A DNA stretch of 64,000 bases from RGIG8306 sp964426655 (GCA_964426655.1 CAYRQT010000004.1:1-64000), one strand, 5' to 3'; positions 18,238-27,427 are shown, counted from the stretch's first letter. Program-made: numbers and translations. Notes: generated from the sequence alone by a model not told the origin.

Positions 18238-18474
18238 ATGCCCCATGTGATCATTAAAACCATTAGCGGGCCCAGCGAGGCCCAGTTGCAGAAAGCGGCA
18301 GAAGAGATTGCAAAAGTGATTGAAAAAACCCTTGGTAAACCGGAAAAATATATTTCTGTGGCTGTGGAAGAATACAGCTATTCCCAGTGGGAAGAGGTGT
18401 ATAACACATATATCAAAGATCAGAAAAATTTAAAAGTGAAACCAGGGTACACCAATCCGAAGACATTTATGTAG
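18238..18474 (+). CDS. 4-oxalocrotonate-tautomerase-like protein
   Basis: 78 residues starting MPHVIIKT: the catalytic Pro is exposed at position 1 after Met removal, as required in the tautomerase superfamily. It resembles the PptA/tautomerase_2 branch (ISVAVEEYSYSQWEEVYN). Strong site AAAGGAGG 8 nt upstream. The physiological substrate is unknown. Confidence 0.85.
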   Translation: MPHVIIKTISGPSEAQLQKAAEEIAKVIEKTLGKPEKYISVAVEEYSYSQWEEVYNTYIKDQKNLKVKPGYTNPKTFM

Positions 18475-18493
18475 AGCGAAGGAAGGACAGAAC

Positions 18494-19771
18494 ATGTTGC
18501 AGATCATTCTGGAGGTAGGTATTTTGGCGGGGATCCTGCTGAACATTGGCCTGACCTGGAAGAAGAAGGAAATGAGGGTGGATCAGGAAACGCAGGAGCA
18601 GCTTGCGGATCGGATTCGGCTGGAGCTGCAGGAGCAGATGGCTGTACTGGAACGAAACATGCGGGAGGAAATGGGAAGAAATCGACTGGAAATTGGCCAG
18701 TCCACACAGCAGTCCATGGAAAGGTTCTCCAGATTTTCGTCAGATCTGTACAATCAGACGGCTGAGCGGCAGGATGTCAGATTAAAAGAACTAAGAGAGA
18801 TGCTGGAGAAAAGCCAGCAACGACTGGAGATGACAGTGTCTGCCCGCTTGGAGTCCCTGCAACAGGACAATCATGCTCAACTTGACCGTATGCGGGAAAC
18901 AGTGGATGAAAAATTGCAGAAAACGCTGGAGGATAGAATTACCCAATCTTTTCAGCTGGTGAATGACCGTTTGCAGGAGGTGTACACCGGGCTGGGGGAG
19001 ATGAAAAATCTGGCTAGCGGTGTGGGCGATTTAAAAAAAGTGCTGACCAACGTGAAAACCAGAGGAATATTGGGAGAGTACCAGTTGGGAGCCATTATAG
19101 AAGAAATTCTGACGCCGGAGCAGTATGGGGTAAATGTGGCCACAAAACCGGGCAGTGCAAATCGTGTAGAGTATGCCATTCGACTCCCAGGGGAGGATCA
19201 GGGACAGGTTTATTTGCCTGTAGATGCCAAATTTCCGGGAGAAACATATGCCCAGCTTTTAGATGCATATGATACAGGGGATGGGCAGAAGGTGGAAGCG
19301 GCCAGAAATGTCCTGATTGCCCGGATTAAGGGATGTGCCAAAGATATTCACGACAAATACATTGATCCCCCCAATACCACGGATTTTGCCATCATGTTCC
19401 TCCCGTTTGAAGGCCTGTATGCAGAAGTGGTGCGCATGGGAATGGTAGAAACCTTGCAGAAGAGCTATCACGTTAACATCGCAGGGCCAACTACATTTTC
19501 TGCATTATTGAACAGTTTGCAGATGGGATTTCGGACACTGGCTATCCAGAAACGTTCGGGAGAAGTCTGGAGGGTTCTGGGAGCTGTCAAAACAGAATTC
19601 TCCACATTCCAGACAGTCCTGGAGAAAGCCAAAGGGAATATTGATAAGACCAGCGAGGAGCTGGATAAACTGATTGGAACCAGAACCCGACAGATCAACC
19701 GGAAACTGAAAGAGGTGGAGACGCTGACACCTGCGGATGCATCCAAATTGCTGGAGGAAGTGGAGAACTGA
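18494..19771 (+). CDS. rmuC: DNA recombination protein RmuC
   Basis: 425 residues. An N-terminal membrane helix (LQIILEVGILAGILLNIGLTW), a long coiled coil at about 25-170 and the RmuC nuclease-like domain at about 180-400. Key stretches are TRGILGEYQLGAIIEEIL, VDAKFPGETYAQLL and FAIMFLPFEGLYAEV. RmuC limits inversions at short inverted repeats in E. coli. It begins 20 bp after the tautomerase gene. Confidence 0.93.
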   Translation: MLQIILEVGILAGILLNIGLTWKKKEMRVDQETQEQLADRIRLELQEQMAVLERNMREEMGRNRLEIGQSTQQSMERFSRFSSDLYNQTAERQDVRLKELREMLEKSQQRLEMTVSARLESLQQDNHAQLDRMRETVDEKLQKTLEDRITQSFQLVNDRLQEVYTGLGEMKNLASGVGDLKKVLTNVKTRGILGEYQLGAIIEEILTPEQYGVNVATKPGSANRVEYAIRLPGEDQGQVYLPVDAKFPGETYAQLLDAYDTGDGQKVEAARNVLIARIKGCAKDIHDKYIDPPNTTDFAIMFLPFEGLYAEVVRMGMVETLQKSYHVNIAGPTTFSALLNSLQMGFRTLAIQKRSGEVWRVLGAVKTEFSTFQTVLEKAKGNIDKTSEELDKLIGTRTRQINRKLKEVETLTPADASKLLEEVEN

Positions 19772-19785
19772 CGAGAGGACAGGAT

Positions 19786-20591
19786 ATGAAAATCATTATT
19801 TCGCCGGCGAAAAAGATGCGTCGGGATAGAGAAACCCTTCTGCCTCTCACTTCACCGGTTTTTCTGGGTCAGGCCCGGGAAATTATGGACTATCTGCGCC
19901 AGTTTTCAATGGAGGAGCTACAAGGCATCTGGGGCTGTAGCAAAGCTCTGGCAGAGAAAAATTATCAAAGACTTCAGGAAGAGCGGGCAAATTCAGGCCT
20001 TACACCGGCCATATTGGCCTATGAAGGGATTCANNNNNNNNNNCGGATTACATCCTTTTTGAAATGCACCCTTCTCAGTATCAGTATATGGCTCCTGCGG
20101 TATTTGAAAAGAGTATGCTGGAGTATGTGCAGCAGCACCTTCGAATACTTTCCGGCGTCTATGGTCTGCTTCGACCGATGGATGGTATTGTACCATACCG
20201 GCTGGAAATGCAGGCTTCCGTGCATCCTGCAAACAAAAAAGATCTTTATGACTTTTGGGGAGAACGGCTGTATCACGAACTCTTTCATAAGGGGGAAAGG
20301 GTATTGGTGAACCTGGCCTCCAGGGAGTATAGCAAAGCCATATTGCCATATCTTAGGGAAGGGGACCGGGTCATTACCTGTCAATTTTTGGAGCCTTCCG
20401 GGAACAGGTTGTTGGAAAAGGGAACTTATGCGAAAATGGCCAGAGGAGAAATGGTTCGGTTCCTGGCAGAGAATAAGGCAGAGAAGCCGGATAGTATGAA
20501 GGCGTTTGACCGCCTGGCCTTTTCATTTTCTTCAGAACATTCCCAGGAAAATCATTACGTTTTTCTGAGGCGGCCAGAAGAAAAAGGTTGA
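19786..20591 (+). CDS. yaaA: Peroxide stress protein YaaA (UPF0246), crossed by a scaffold gap
   Basis: The N-terminal part (MKIIISPAKKMR to AYEGI) and the C-terminal part (QYQYMAPAVFEKS to HYVFLRRPEEKG) both match YaaA/DUF328. YaaA lowers free iron and protects DNA under peroxide stress. Ten N at 20034-20043 separate the parts and the frame differs on the two sides, because the gap length is arbitrary. This is an assembly problem, not a pseudogene. The conserved AYEGIQYQYMAP motif falls on the gap, and about 18 extra in-frame codons upstream of QYQYM on the right side (DYILFEMHPS) do not fit it, so bases near the gap may be mis-joined. Confidence 0.88.
20034..20043. other. Scaffold gap (10 N) inside yaaA
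   Basis: Exactly ten N, the same size as the gaps at 28473 and 32760; a placeholder of unknown true length. Confidence 0.98.
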
Positions 20592-20654
20592 AAATCTAAA
20601 TGAAAACGAGTAGGATGTAAATAGAAGTTAATTTTTGAAAATGGAGGTTGCTGT

Positions 20655-20942
20655 ATGGAAAGCATTAGAGCATCAATTAAAGATCTGCCATGGATTATTT
20701 TATTGCTGTTGGTCATTTTTTTTGACGGACTGGTCGGAGGGCTGTATCGCCTGGGCGGAAAAACGACGGGTGCGAGAGTAATTGGCGGAATTATGCTGGC
20801 TTCATTTATCTTATCCATTGTGTCCTTCTTCTCTCTTCCGGAATTCCTGGGATATATTGTCAATCTTATTACCTTGGTATTCTGGATTATTGATTTAGTC
20901 ACTGTCATTACCAAAAAGGCCATTACCGTTTTGGCAGATTGA
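20655..20942 (+). CDS. Small membrane protein of unknown function
   Basis: 95 residues with ATG 9 nt behind GGAGG. Three hydrophobic segments: DLPWIILLLLVIFFDGLVGG, VIGGIMLASFILSIVSFF and GYIVNLITLVFWIIDLVTVI. A short charged loop GGKTTGAR lies after the first. I do not recognise a specific family. It lies 64 bp after yaaA and directly before the operon terminator, so it is the last gene of the unit. Confidence 0.75.
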   Translation: MESIRASIKDLPWIILLLLVIFFDGLVGGLYRLGGKTTGARVIGGIMLASFILSIVSFFSLPEFLGYIVNLITLVFWIIDLVTVITKKAITVLAD

Positions 20943-20960
20943 GTCTTTAATTTATTTTTT

Positions 20961-21004
20961 AGCCGGCTGTTTAGGGTGAGAAAACCCCTTCAGCCGGCTT
21001 TTTG
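20961..21004 (+). terminator. Terminator of the 15948-20942 operon
   Basis: Perfect outer stem AGCCGGCTG/CAGCCGGCT with an inner pairing AGGG/CCCC-type stem, followed by TTTTT. Confidence 0.92.
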
Positions 21005-21090
21005 TGTTGAAATGAGGTGACAAGGTCACAGAGGAACGGCGGGCATTTCTGTAAGATGGAAATACATTTTAAAAACGGAGGAAAATAAAT

Positions 21091-21645
21091 ATGTGGAAAT
21101 ATGGAATCGGTGCTCTTTTAGGGGCATTGTTTGGCTACTTTGTTCTGTATAAGATGATTGGCTGCTCTTCAAAGTCCTGTCCCATCACCTCCAATCCGCT
21201 AATGTCCGTATTGTATGGACTAATTATGGGGCTTTTGGTGGCCAGTATTTTCACTGGTCCCTCAGGGACATCCACGGAGTCTGCATTGACCACATCCTCC
21301 TCTGCAGTGCAACAGGAGGAGAGCAGTGGAACCGGAACCTATCAGACCATCTCTGCAGAAGAGGCGAAAGCCAGAATGGACAGCGGGGATGAAATCATAA
21401 TTCTGGATGTGAGAACGGCAGAGGAGTATGAAAGCGGCCACATTGAAAATGCCCTTCTTCTGCCAAATACGGAAATAGGAGAAGATGTTTCGGATGTGCT
21501 GCCGGATAAAGAGGCAGAAATTCTGGTCTATTGCAGATCTGGGAACAGAAGTGAACAGGCAGCGAAGAAGCTCGTTGCACTGGGGTACACCAATGTATAT
21601 GATTTTGGAGGAATTATCAACTGGCCTTATGATGTGATCCAATAA
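21091..21645 (+). CDS. Membrane-anchored rhodanese-like protein
   Basis: 184 residues. N-terminal DUF6132-like membrane part: two helices around a Cys-rich turn (MIGCSSKSCPITSNP). A Ser/Thr/Glu linker follows, then a rhodanese domain at about 85-184 with active-site loop YCRSGNRS (catalytic Cys). Such proteins carry persulfide sulfur or detoxify reactive sulfur; topology suggests an extracytoplasmic or membrane-proximal rhodanese. Convergent with the chrA pair. Binding site CGGAGGAA. Confidence 0.87.
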   Translation: MWKYGIGALLGALFGYFVLYKMIGCSSKSCPITSNPLMSVLYGLIMGLLVASIFTGPSGTSTESALTTSSSAVQQEESSGTGTYQTISAEEAKARMDSGDEIIILDVRTAEEYESGHIENALLLPNTEIGEDVSDVLPDKEAEILVYCRSGNRSEQAAKKLVALGYTNVYDFGGIINWPYDVIQ

Positions 21646-21660
21646 GTGGATTTCCGGCAA

Positions 21661-22224
21661 TTACAATATCAGATAGAAAAATCCACCAATTATACCACAC
21701 CCCAGCATAGTAATTAGGGGGGAGGGCCGAAATTTTCGCAGAACGAATAACGCAGCAAAAAAAAGGAGAACGGCAATATAGTCTGTGGAAGCTATACTGC
21801 CAAAGAAGGTTTCTGTTCCCCAAAAAGAGAGGCTTAGAATGGACAGATCTGCACATAAAATTAAAGCTGGCACAGTGGGACGGAGACCGGCCAGTGCCCC
21901 CTGAATGACAGTAATCTTTCTATACTTATGGTAGACCCAGGCCAAAAGGGAAACAATTACGCAGGAAGGAAGGGTGCACCCTATTGTTGATACCAAAGCA
22001 CCAGCGGGGCCGCCGATTCTAAGCCCCACAAAAGTGGCAGAATTAATGGCGATAGGGCCGGGGGTCATCTGGGAAATGGTAATCAGATCAGTGAATTCGG
22101 AGAGAGAAAGCCATCCATGTAATCGGACCACCTGGTCCTGAATCAAAGGCATGGCCGCCATTCCTCCGCCAAAGCTGAAAAGCCCAATTTGAAAGAAACT
22201 CCAGAACAATTGCAGGTAGATCAT
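21661..22224 (-). CDS. chrA: Chromate transporter half, second subunit
   Basis: 187 residues, a single CHR domain with about six helices: FSFGGGMAAMPLIQDQV near the start and SQMTPGPIAINSATFVG as the second family motif. Short-chain ChrA proteins work as pairs with opposite topology. It begins 2 bp after the partner gene (22227-22799), so the two are translationally coupled. Physiological substrate may be chromate or another oxyanion. Confidence 0.88.
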   Translation of the reverse strand: MIYLQLFWSFFQIGLFSFGGGMAAMPLIQDQVVRLHGWLSLSEFTDLITISQMTPGPIAINSATFVGLRIGGPAGALVSTIGCTLPSCVIVSLLAWVYHKYRKITVIQGALAGLRPTVPALILCADLSILSLSFWGTETFFGSIASTDYIAVLLFFAALFVLRKFRPSPLITMLGCGIIGGFFYLIL

Positions 22225-22226
22225 AG

Positions 22227-22799
22227 TTAAAAATGCTCCTTTCCCGTGTGCGCATCCAGCAGGGCAACCAGGGCACCTAATAAACCGGAAAACAGAATAA
22301 TGAAAAAAATATTAATATGAAAAATATAGTACAGCAGGAAAGCAACACCCATGATCAAAATGGGAAGTCGCTTTCCTGCTTTGATTATAGTGCCACCTAA
22401 GTGGATGACCACATCAAAAATGATGGCACAAACACCAGCCATCATGCCTTTTAGCAGGGCACTAATCCATACATTGCTCCGAAAAGCGGTGTAGAAATGA
22501 GAAACAACGGCAAGAATGAGCATGGGCGGCAGAATTGTTCCCAAAATGGAAACCAAAGCTCCAGCGGGCCCCAGGATATTCCATCCAAGTAGAATGGCGG
22601 CATTTACCGCTATACCGCCAGGGGAGGACTGGGCAATGGCCGCAATATCCAGCATTTCAGCTTCATTTACCCACCCCAGCTGATCCACAAATTTTTTTTT
22701 CATAAGAGGAACAATGACATAGCCTCCACCAAAGGTAAGGGCACTTAAAGAAAAAGTGGCCCCAAACAGCTTAAGATAATTACGTATATTCTTTTTCAT
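22227..22799 (-). CDS. chrA: Chromate transporter half, first subunit
   Basis: 190 residues from ATG 22799 behind GGGAGG; an upstream GTG would add two residues. Single CHR domain: LTFGGGYVIVPLMKKKFV and AIAQSSPGGIAVNAAILLGW, the same two motifs as its partner. Divergent from the LysR-type gene at 22913, a common arrangement for LysR targets. Confidence 0.88.
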   Translation of the reverse strand: MKKNIRNYLKLFGATFSLSALTFGGGYVIVPLMKKKFVDQLGWVNEAEMLDIAAIAQSSPGGIAVNAAILLGWNILGPAGALVSILGTILPPMLILAVVSHFYTAFRSNVWISALLKGMMAGVCAIIFDVVIHLGGTIIKAGKRLPILIMGVAFLLYYIFHINIFFIILFSGLLGALVALLDAHTGKEHF

Positions 22800-22912
22800 A
22801 GGCACCTCCCTGTCATTGAGTATACCCCTTGAAAAAGAATTATGATAATAGTATTATTAAATATATTTCATAGCTGTTTTTGTATGTATTAATGAATATG
22901 GGATGGGGAAAG

Positions 22913-23787
22913 ATGACAATTCGACATTTAAAGATTTTTGTGATGGTGTGTCAGGAGAAGAGTATTACAAAGGCGGGTAAGAAGCTGTTCATGGCACAGC
23001 CTACAGTGAGTGTAGCTATTTCTGAACTGGAAAAGCACTATAACATACAGTTGTTTGATAGAATTTCCAAAAAACTATATCTAACGGAGGCTGGCAGTCG
23101 TTTGCTTCCCTATGCGCAGCATATGGTTGCTTTGTTTGAGGAAATGGAGATGGGTGCACAGGCATGGGGGGGAGCTCAGCTCCTGCACATAGGGGCCAGT
23201 GTAACCATTGGAAATTGTCTTTTGCCCGACTACCTAAAGCGTTTAAAATGCGTCCATCCGGAAATACAGGTGAAGGCAGAGGTGAATAATTCGGAAAAGC
23301 TGGAACAAGGTATCTTGGAAATCAGATAGACATTGCCCTGATGGAAGGGATTCCTCATAGCAATCATCTGAATAAAAGCGCTTTCAAGGAAGATGAACTG
23401 GTGTTGCTGTTTGCCCCTTCCCATCCGTGGCGGTTTCAAAGTGTTATAGAGCCTGAGGCATTAAGAAAAGAACCCTTTTTTATGAGGGAGAAAGGGAGCG
23501 GAGGAAGGGAAGTATTGGAAAGTGCCTTGCTTTTGCAGGGGATAGAAATTCAGCCAGCATGGGAAAGCATAAGTACACAGGCTATTATCAGTGGAGTTGA
23601 GAATGGACTGGGGGTAACGGTTCTGCCCTTTTTGCTGGCAAAACCCAGCCTGGATCAGGGGAAGCTGCTGACCAGACCCATTACGGGGCTGGCTTTAAGA
23701 CGGCGGCTATATATAATATGGCATAAAAATAAATATGTAACAGAAGCAATGAGGGATTTTATGCAGATATGCAGAGATATGCCATAA
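22913..23787 (+). pseudogene. LysR-family regulator with a single-base frameshift
   Basis: ATG 22913 opens a normal LysR N-terminus: winged HTH (KSITKAGKKLFMAQPTVSVAISELE, read in parts) and the start of the effector domain. The frame ends at TAG after EQGILEIR (about 23327). In the +2 frame the protein continues without loss as NQIDIALMEGIPHS through to the end at 23787. One A missing from an A-run near 23300 restores the full 290-residue protein. It is divergent from the chrA pair and likely regulated it. Either a recent mutation or a homopolymer error. Confidence 0.87.
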
Positions 23788-23790
23788 GGA

Positions 23791-24405
23791 TCAAGGCAAA
23801 TCCTCTGGGAGAGGCGCCCTTGAAGTGCGGGACGGAAAGGTGGACTCAAAAGCTTCAAATCCTTCTTTCTGAAAAAAACTGGCATCAAAATCATAGCATC
23901 CACTGTGGGAAGAAAGAAATCCTGCACTAAGCTCACAAGCCATAAAGTGAGGCGATGCATCGACAGGGTCCATCCCAGGCAAATAAATGCCAGAGACAGA
24001 GGCGGGATGAAAATCAAAGCGAGCGTAAAAGGCAGGGTCCCCCGTAAGTAGCACAGCTTTATATCCCAAAGAGGCGGCAAGGTGAAGCGTGTGTTCAATG
24101 AGAGCACTGCCCATGCCCTGCTTCTGGTAGCGGGGATGTATGCAAACAGGCCCCAGACAAATGATTTCCGGGCACATGTTGCGGTTTGGCAGCTGGAACA
24201 TATGAGAATAGGCAATATGCCCTACCAGATGTTCATCCATTTGGACCACCCATTCCAGCTTCGGGATAAAAGCCTGGGAACGTCGCAAAATATGTAATAG
24301 ATAATGCTCAATGCATCCGAGGCGATAGATATCCCAAAAAGCCTCCCGGGTCAGAGCTTCGGCCTCGCGGTATTCTGCAGATCGGATAGGGCGCAAAATA
24401 TACAT
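23791..24405 (-). CDS. GNAT-family N-acetyltransferase (YhbS-like)
   Basis: 204 residues from ATG 24405, which has AAAGGAG 6-7 nt upstream. The acetyl-CoA loop is visible as GPVCIHPRYQKQGMGSALIEH, with LTGDPAFYARFDFHPA typical of the YhbS subgroup. Acceptor substrate unknown. Convergent with, and ending 4 bp from, the LysR gene. Confidence 0.88.
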   Translation of the reverse strand: MYILRPIRSAEYREAEALTREAFWDIYRLGCIEHYLLHILRRSQAFIPKLEWVVQMDEHLVGHIAYSHMFQLPNRNMCPEIICLGPVCIHPRYQKQGMGSALIEHTLHLAASLGYKAVLLTGDPAFYARFDFHPASVSGIYLPGMDPVDASPHFMACELSAGFLSSHSGCYDFDASFFQKEGFEAFESTFPSRTSRAPLPEDLP

Positions 24406-24489
24406 GGCATCTCCTTTGTGATTGATTTCCCTAATAGTATAACACAGGCTGCCAAGGATGCAAATGGCTTTTCTATAGAGGAGGAAGAA

Positions 24490-25194
24490 ATGGATGCGTG
24501 TATGCTCAAACAACTGAAGGAACTATCAGATGAAAAATACAGACAGTTTATGCAAAAACTTTTGCCACCGGATCAGCAGCTTCTGGGTGTTCCTCTGCCC
24601 AAACTACGCAGGCTGGCAGGAGAACTGCGAATAGCAGAGGGAGAAAAAGCCCTTTGCAGGGAGTGGGGTGATACTTTTGAAGAACGCATGCTTCAGGGTA
24701 TGCTCATAGGGGCTTCTTCCGGAACATGGAAGGAAGTAGAGCATAGAATTTCGGCCTTCTTGCCACGGATCCAGAACTGGTCTTTATGTGACAGCTTTTG
24801 TGCAGGGTTAAAGATCGCAAAAGTATATTCAGAGGAAATGTGGAGGTATTTGCAGACCTGCCTAAAAAAGGAGGAGGAGTATACCGTTCGTTTTGCCCTT
24901 GTAATGGAGCTGAACTATTATCTGGAGGAAAACCGGGTGGCGGATATTCTAAATGGGCTGGAAGAGTTATACCAAAAGGACGTTGCACAGCCTCGTTATG
25001 TACAGCTGGCTGCGGCCTGGCTACTTGCGGAAATGTATATTCGTTTTCCAATCCCTGTACAGTGTTACTTTGAAAACAATAGTCTGGATGAATTTACGCA
25101 AAGAAAAAGTCTGCAAAAAATCAGGGAATCCCAAAGGGTCAACGCTGCGCAGAAAGAAAAATTGAAGAAAAGAAAAACTAAGAAAAATACATGA
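24490..25194 (+). CDS. DNA alkylation repair protein (AlkD-like HEAT-repeat glycosylase)
   Basis: 234 residues from ATG 24490 behind GAGGAGGAAG. All-helical HEAT-like repeats of the AlkC/AlkD family: LLGVPLPKLRRLA near residue 35, NWSLCDSFCAGLK and YTVRFALVMELNYYL. A basic C-terminal tail (QKEKLKKRKTKKNT) may touch DNA. Removes alkylated bases if active; the short form with degenerate active-site aromatic residues makes the exact activity uncertain. Confidence 0.82.
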   Translation: MDACMLKQLKELSDEKYRQFMQKLLPPDQQLLGVPLPKLRRLAGELRIAEGEKALCREWGDTFEERMLQGMLIGASSGTWKEVEHRISAFLPRIQNWSLCDSFCAGLKIAKVYSEEMWRYLQTCLKKEEEYTVRFALVMELNYYLEENRVADILNGLEELYQKDVAQPRYVQLAAAWLLAEMYIRFPIPVQCYFENNSLDEFTQRKSLQKIRESQRVNAAQKEKLKKRKTKKNT

Positions 25195-25223
25195 AATATT
25201 TGTGAATTATATAACGAAATACA

Positions 25224-25251
25224 TTGCTTTTGTATAGAGATGTGCTATACT
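25224..25251 (+). promoter_or_regulatory. Promoter with extended -10 for the Fe-alcohol dehydrogenase
   Basis: TTGCTT (25224-25229), 16-bp spacer, TATACT (25246-25251) preceded by TGC, an extended -10 that compensates for the poor -35. It lies 35 bp before the gene. Confidence 0.55.
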
Positions 25252-25286
25252 GGACACATAAAATATGAAAAAAGGAGATTTTCGAC

Positions 25287-26435
25287 ATGGCAAACAGATT
25301 CATATTAAATGAGACCTCCTACCATGGAGCAGGTGCAATTCAGGCTATCGCAGAGGAGGCTCAGAGCAGAGGGCTGAAGAAGGCTTTGGTTTGCTCAGAT
25401 CCTGATTTGCTGAAATTTGGGGTAACACAAAAAGTGCTGGATGCCCTGGAAACGGCGAAATTGGATTATGAAATATTCAGTGAAATAAAAGCCAATCCTT
25501 CTGTAGAAAATGTGCAAAAAGGTGTGGCAGCATATAAGAAAGCTGATGCGGATTATATTGTAGCCATTGGAGGAGGTTCTTCCATTGACACAGCAAAGGC
25601 CATTGGCATTATTATCAATAACCCAGAGTTTATGGATGTGGTTAGCCTGGAGGGCGTGGCACCTACAAAAAATAAAGCAGTGCCAATTTTTGCAGTACCT
25701 ACCACCGCAGGAACTGCTGCAGAGGTAACCATTAACTATGTTATTACTGATGAGAAAACCCATAGAAAACTGGTGTGTGTGGATGTTCACGATATTCCTG
25801 CGGTAGCATTTGTTGATCCGGACATGATGTCCACCATGCCAAAAGGATTGACTGCAGCTACAGGTATGGATGCACTGACCCACGCAATTGAAGGATATAT
25901 TACTGCAGGGGCCTGGGAACTTTCAGATATGTTCCATTTGAAAGCCATCGAAATCATCAGCAAAAGCCTGCGAAAGGCTGTAAATAATGATCCAGATGGC
26001 CGGGAAGGTATGGCGTTGGGACAGTACATTGCCGGAATGGGCTTTTCTAACGTGGGTTTAGGAATCGTTCATTCTATGGCTCATCCTCTGGGAGCTCTGT
26101 ATGATACCCCTCATGGAGTTGCTAATGCCATTATTTTGCCAACGGTGATGGCCTATAATGCAGATGCAACGGGAACAAAGTATAGAGATATTGCCAAGGC
26201 CATGGGCGTGGAAGGGACAGAGACCATGAGCCAGGAAGAATACAGGAAAGCTGCTGTAGACGCGGTGCAGCAACTTTCCATAGATGTGGGCATCCCGGCT
26301 GATTTAAAGGAAATAGTAAAGGAAGAGGATATTCCTTTCCTGTCAGAATCTGCATATGCAGATGCCTGCCGTCCGGGAAATCCCAAAGAGACCAGTGTGG
26401 AAGAAATAGCCGCATTATACAAAAGTCTGCTGTAA
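25287..26435 (+). CDS. Iron-dependent alcohol dehydrogenase (FucO/butanol-dehydrogenase type)
   Basis: 382 residues, group III alcohol dehydrogenase. NAD-binding region GGGSSIDTAKAIGI, then PTTAGTAAEVT. The metal ligands lie in MDALTHAIEGYIT and GIVHSMAHPLGALYDTPHGVANAI (Asp plus three His). Reduces short aldehydes or oxidises diols in fermentation. Its own promoter and terminator make it a single-gene unit. Confidence 0.92.
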   Translation: MANRFILNETSYHGAGAIQAIAEEAQSRGLKKALVCSDPDLLKFGVTQKVLDALETAKLDYEIFSEIKANPSVENVQKGVAAYKKADADYIVAIGGGSSIDTAKAIGIIINNPEFMDVVSLEGVAPTKNKAVPIFAVPTTAGTAAEVTINYVITDEKTHRKLVCVDVHDIPAVAFVDPDMMSTMPKGLTAATGMDALTHAIEGYITAGAWELSDMFHLKAIEIISKSLRKAVNNDPDGREGMALGQYIAGMGFSNVGLGIVHSMAHPLGALYDTPHGVANAIILPTVMAYNADATGTKYRDIAKAMGVEGTETMSQEEYRKAAVDAVQQLSIDVGIPADLKEIVKEEDIPFLSESAYADACRPGNPKETSVEEIAALYKSLL

Positions 26436-26448
26436 ACAATATTAAAAA

Positions 26449-26484
26449 ACATCCGGGTCAGGTATTGGCCCGGATGTTTTTTTG
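26449..26484 (+). terminator. Terminator of the alcohol dehydrogenase gene
   Basis: Perfect 10-bp stem AACATCCGGG/CCCGGATGTT with an 11-nt loop and a T-run. Confidence 0.93.
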
Positions 26485-26627
26485 AAGTGACGAAGGAACA
26501 TGCTTTTCTTATGTTAAGAAGGTGAATCTCCAAAAAAAATGAATAAAATGGGAATTGTACTTCATTTTAAGTGAGGAGTGTGTTAGGATGCTGAATATAT
26601 GTTTTATTTGGAAGAGGGGATTCTGAC

Positions 26628-27182
26628 ATGCAGTTGCATTCGCTTAGCATAGAAAAAGGAAAGCCTGAAAATGAAGAGCACAGATTGGAAAAAGAACTGC
26701 GCTGTTATGCCATGTTGGAAGCCTGCGGCATAGCCTATGAACGCATTGACCACGCGCCCATGGCCACGGTGGAGGATTGCACGGAAGTAGAGAAAATGTT
26801 TGGCATACCCATATGTAAGAATCTTTTTTTATGCAACACGCAGAAGACCCGGTTCTATCTGCTGGTTCTAAATGGGCATAAGCGGTTTCGGACCCGTGAA
26901 GTTTCCGAGCAGCTGAAAAGTCCGCGCCTGTCTTTTGGCAATCCTGCCCTGATGGAGTCTTTTTTGGATGTAACACCTGGGTCAGTCTCCCTTCTGGGAC
27001 TGATGAATGACAGGGAGAACCAGGTGCAGCTGGTGATGGACAGAGCCCTTTTGGAAGAAGAGTTCCTGGCATTTCATCCATGTATCAACACCAGCAGTTT
27101 GAAAATTCGCACCAGGGATATTATGGATACAATACTGCCTCAAGTGCACCATGAGGCAATATTTGTAGATATTTCAGATTGA
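26628..27182 (+). CDS. proX: Prolyl-tRNA editing protein ProX (aminoacyl-tRNA deacylase)
   Basis: 184 residues of the YbaK/ProRS INS-domain superfamily. Hallmarks: HAPMATVEDCTEVE, ICKNLFLCNTQKTRFYLLV (catalytic Lys region), SFGNPALMESFLDVTPGSVSLLGLMND and FHPCINTSSLKI. The ProX/PrdX branch hydrolyses Ala-tRNA(Pro) in trans. About 50 bp downstream begins the control region of the pyrimidine operon. Extended N-terminus of about 20 residues relative to many members. Confidence 0.88.
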   Translation: MQLHSLSIEKGKPENEEHRLEKELRCYAMLEACGIAYERIDHAPMATVEDCTEVEKMFGIPICKNLFLCNTQKTRFYLLVLNGHKRFRTREVSEQLKSPRLSFGNPALMESFLDVTPGSVSLLGLMNDRENQVQLVMDRALLEEEFLAFHPCINTSSLKIRTRDIMDTILPQVHHEAIFVDISD

Positions 27183-27193
27183 ACAAAAGAAAA

Positions 27194-27291
27194 TGAAGTG
27201 TATTTTCAGTAAGTATCGGGCAGGAAATGTGCTTTGGCACAAACACATTTGGTTTGAAGTGTATTGCAACAATTCATTTTCTTGCTATAAT
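27194..27291 (+). promoter_or_regulatory. Control region and promoter of the pyrimidine operon
   Basis: A good promoter: TTGCAA (27264-27269), 16 bp, TGC-TATAAT (27286-27291, extended -10). An 11-bp direct repeat TGAAGTGTATT occurs at 27194-27204 and at 27255-27265, the second copy overlapping the -35 box. The start-to-start distance is 61 bp, near six helical turns. A small TGTGC/GCACA hairpin lies between. This looks like a two-site operator; no regulator gene is nearby. Confidence 0.55.
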
Positions 27292-27310
27292 GGCTATATT
27301 ATCTGAACAG

Positions 27311-27360
27311 AGCACATGGCAAAGGGGCCATTTCTTTCCTCCTTTTGCCATGTGCTTTTT
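27311..27360 (+). terminator. Intrinsic terminator in the leader of the pyrimidine operon
   Basis: AGCACATGGC pairs perfectly with GCCATGTGCT, extended by AAAGG/CCTTT, followed by TTTTTCTGTTTT. It lies about 15-20 nt after the predicted transcription start and 68 bp before the ATPase start codon. It therefore either attenuates the operon or ends readthrough from proX. Confidence 0.8.
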
Positions 27361-27427
27361 CTGTTTTGGCTTTTCCGGATTCCCATCCTCCGGAAGCCTG
27401 TACACCGGCGATGAAGTGGAGATGCAT

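Noticed and set aside
20034..20043. yaaA and the permease at 28219 as pseudogenes
   Set aside because: The frame changes coincide with exact 10-N scaffold gaps, so they reflect unknown gap length and not mutation.
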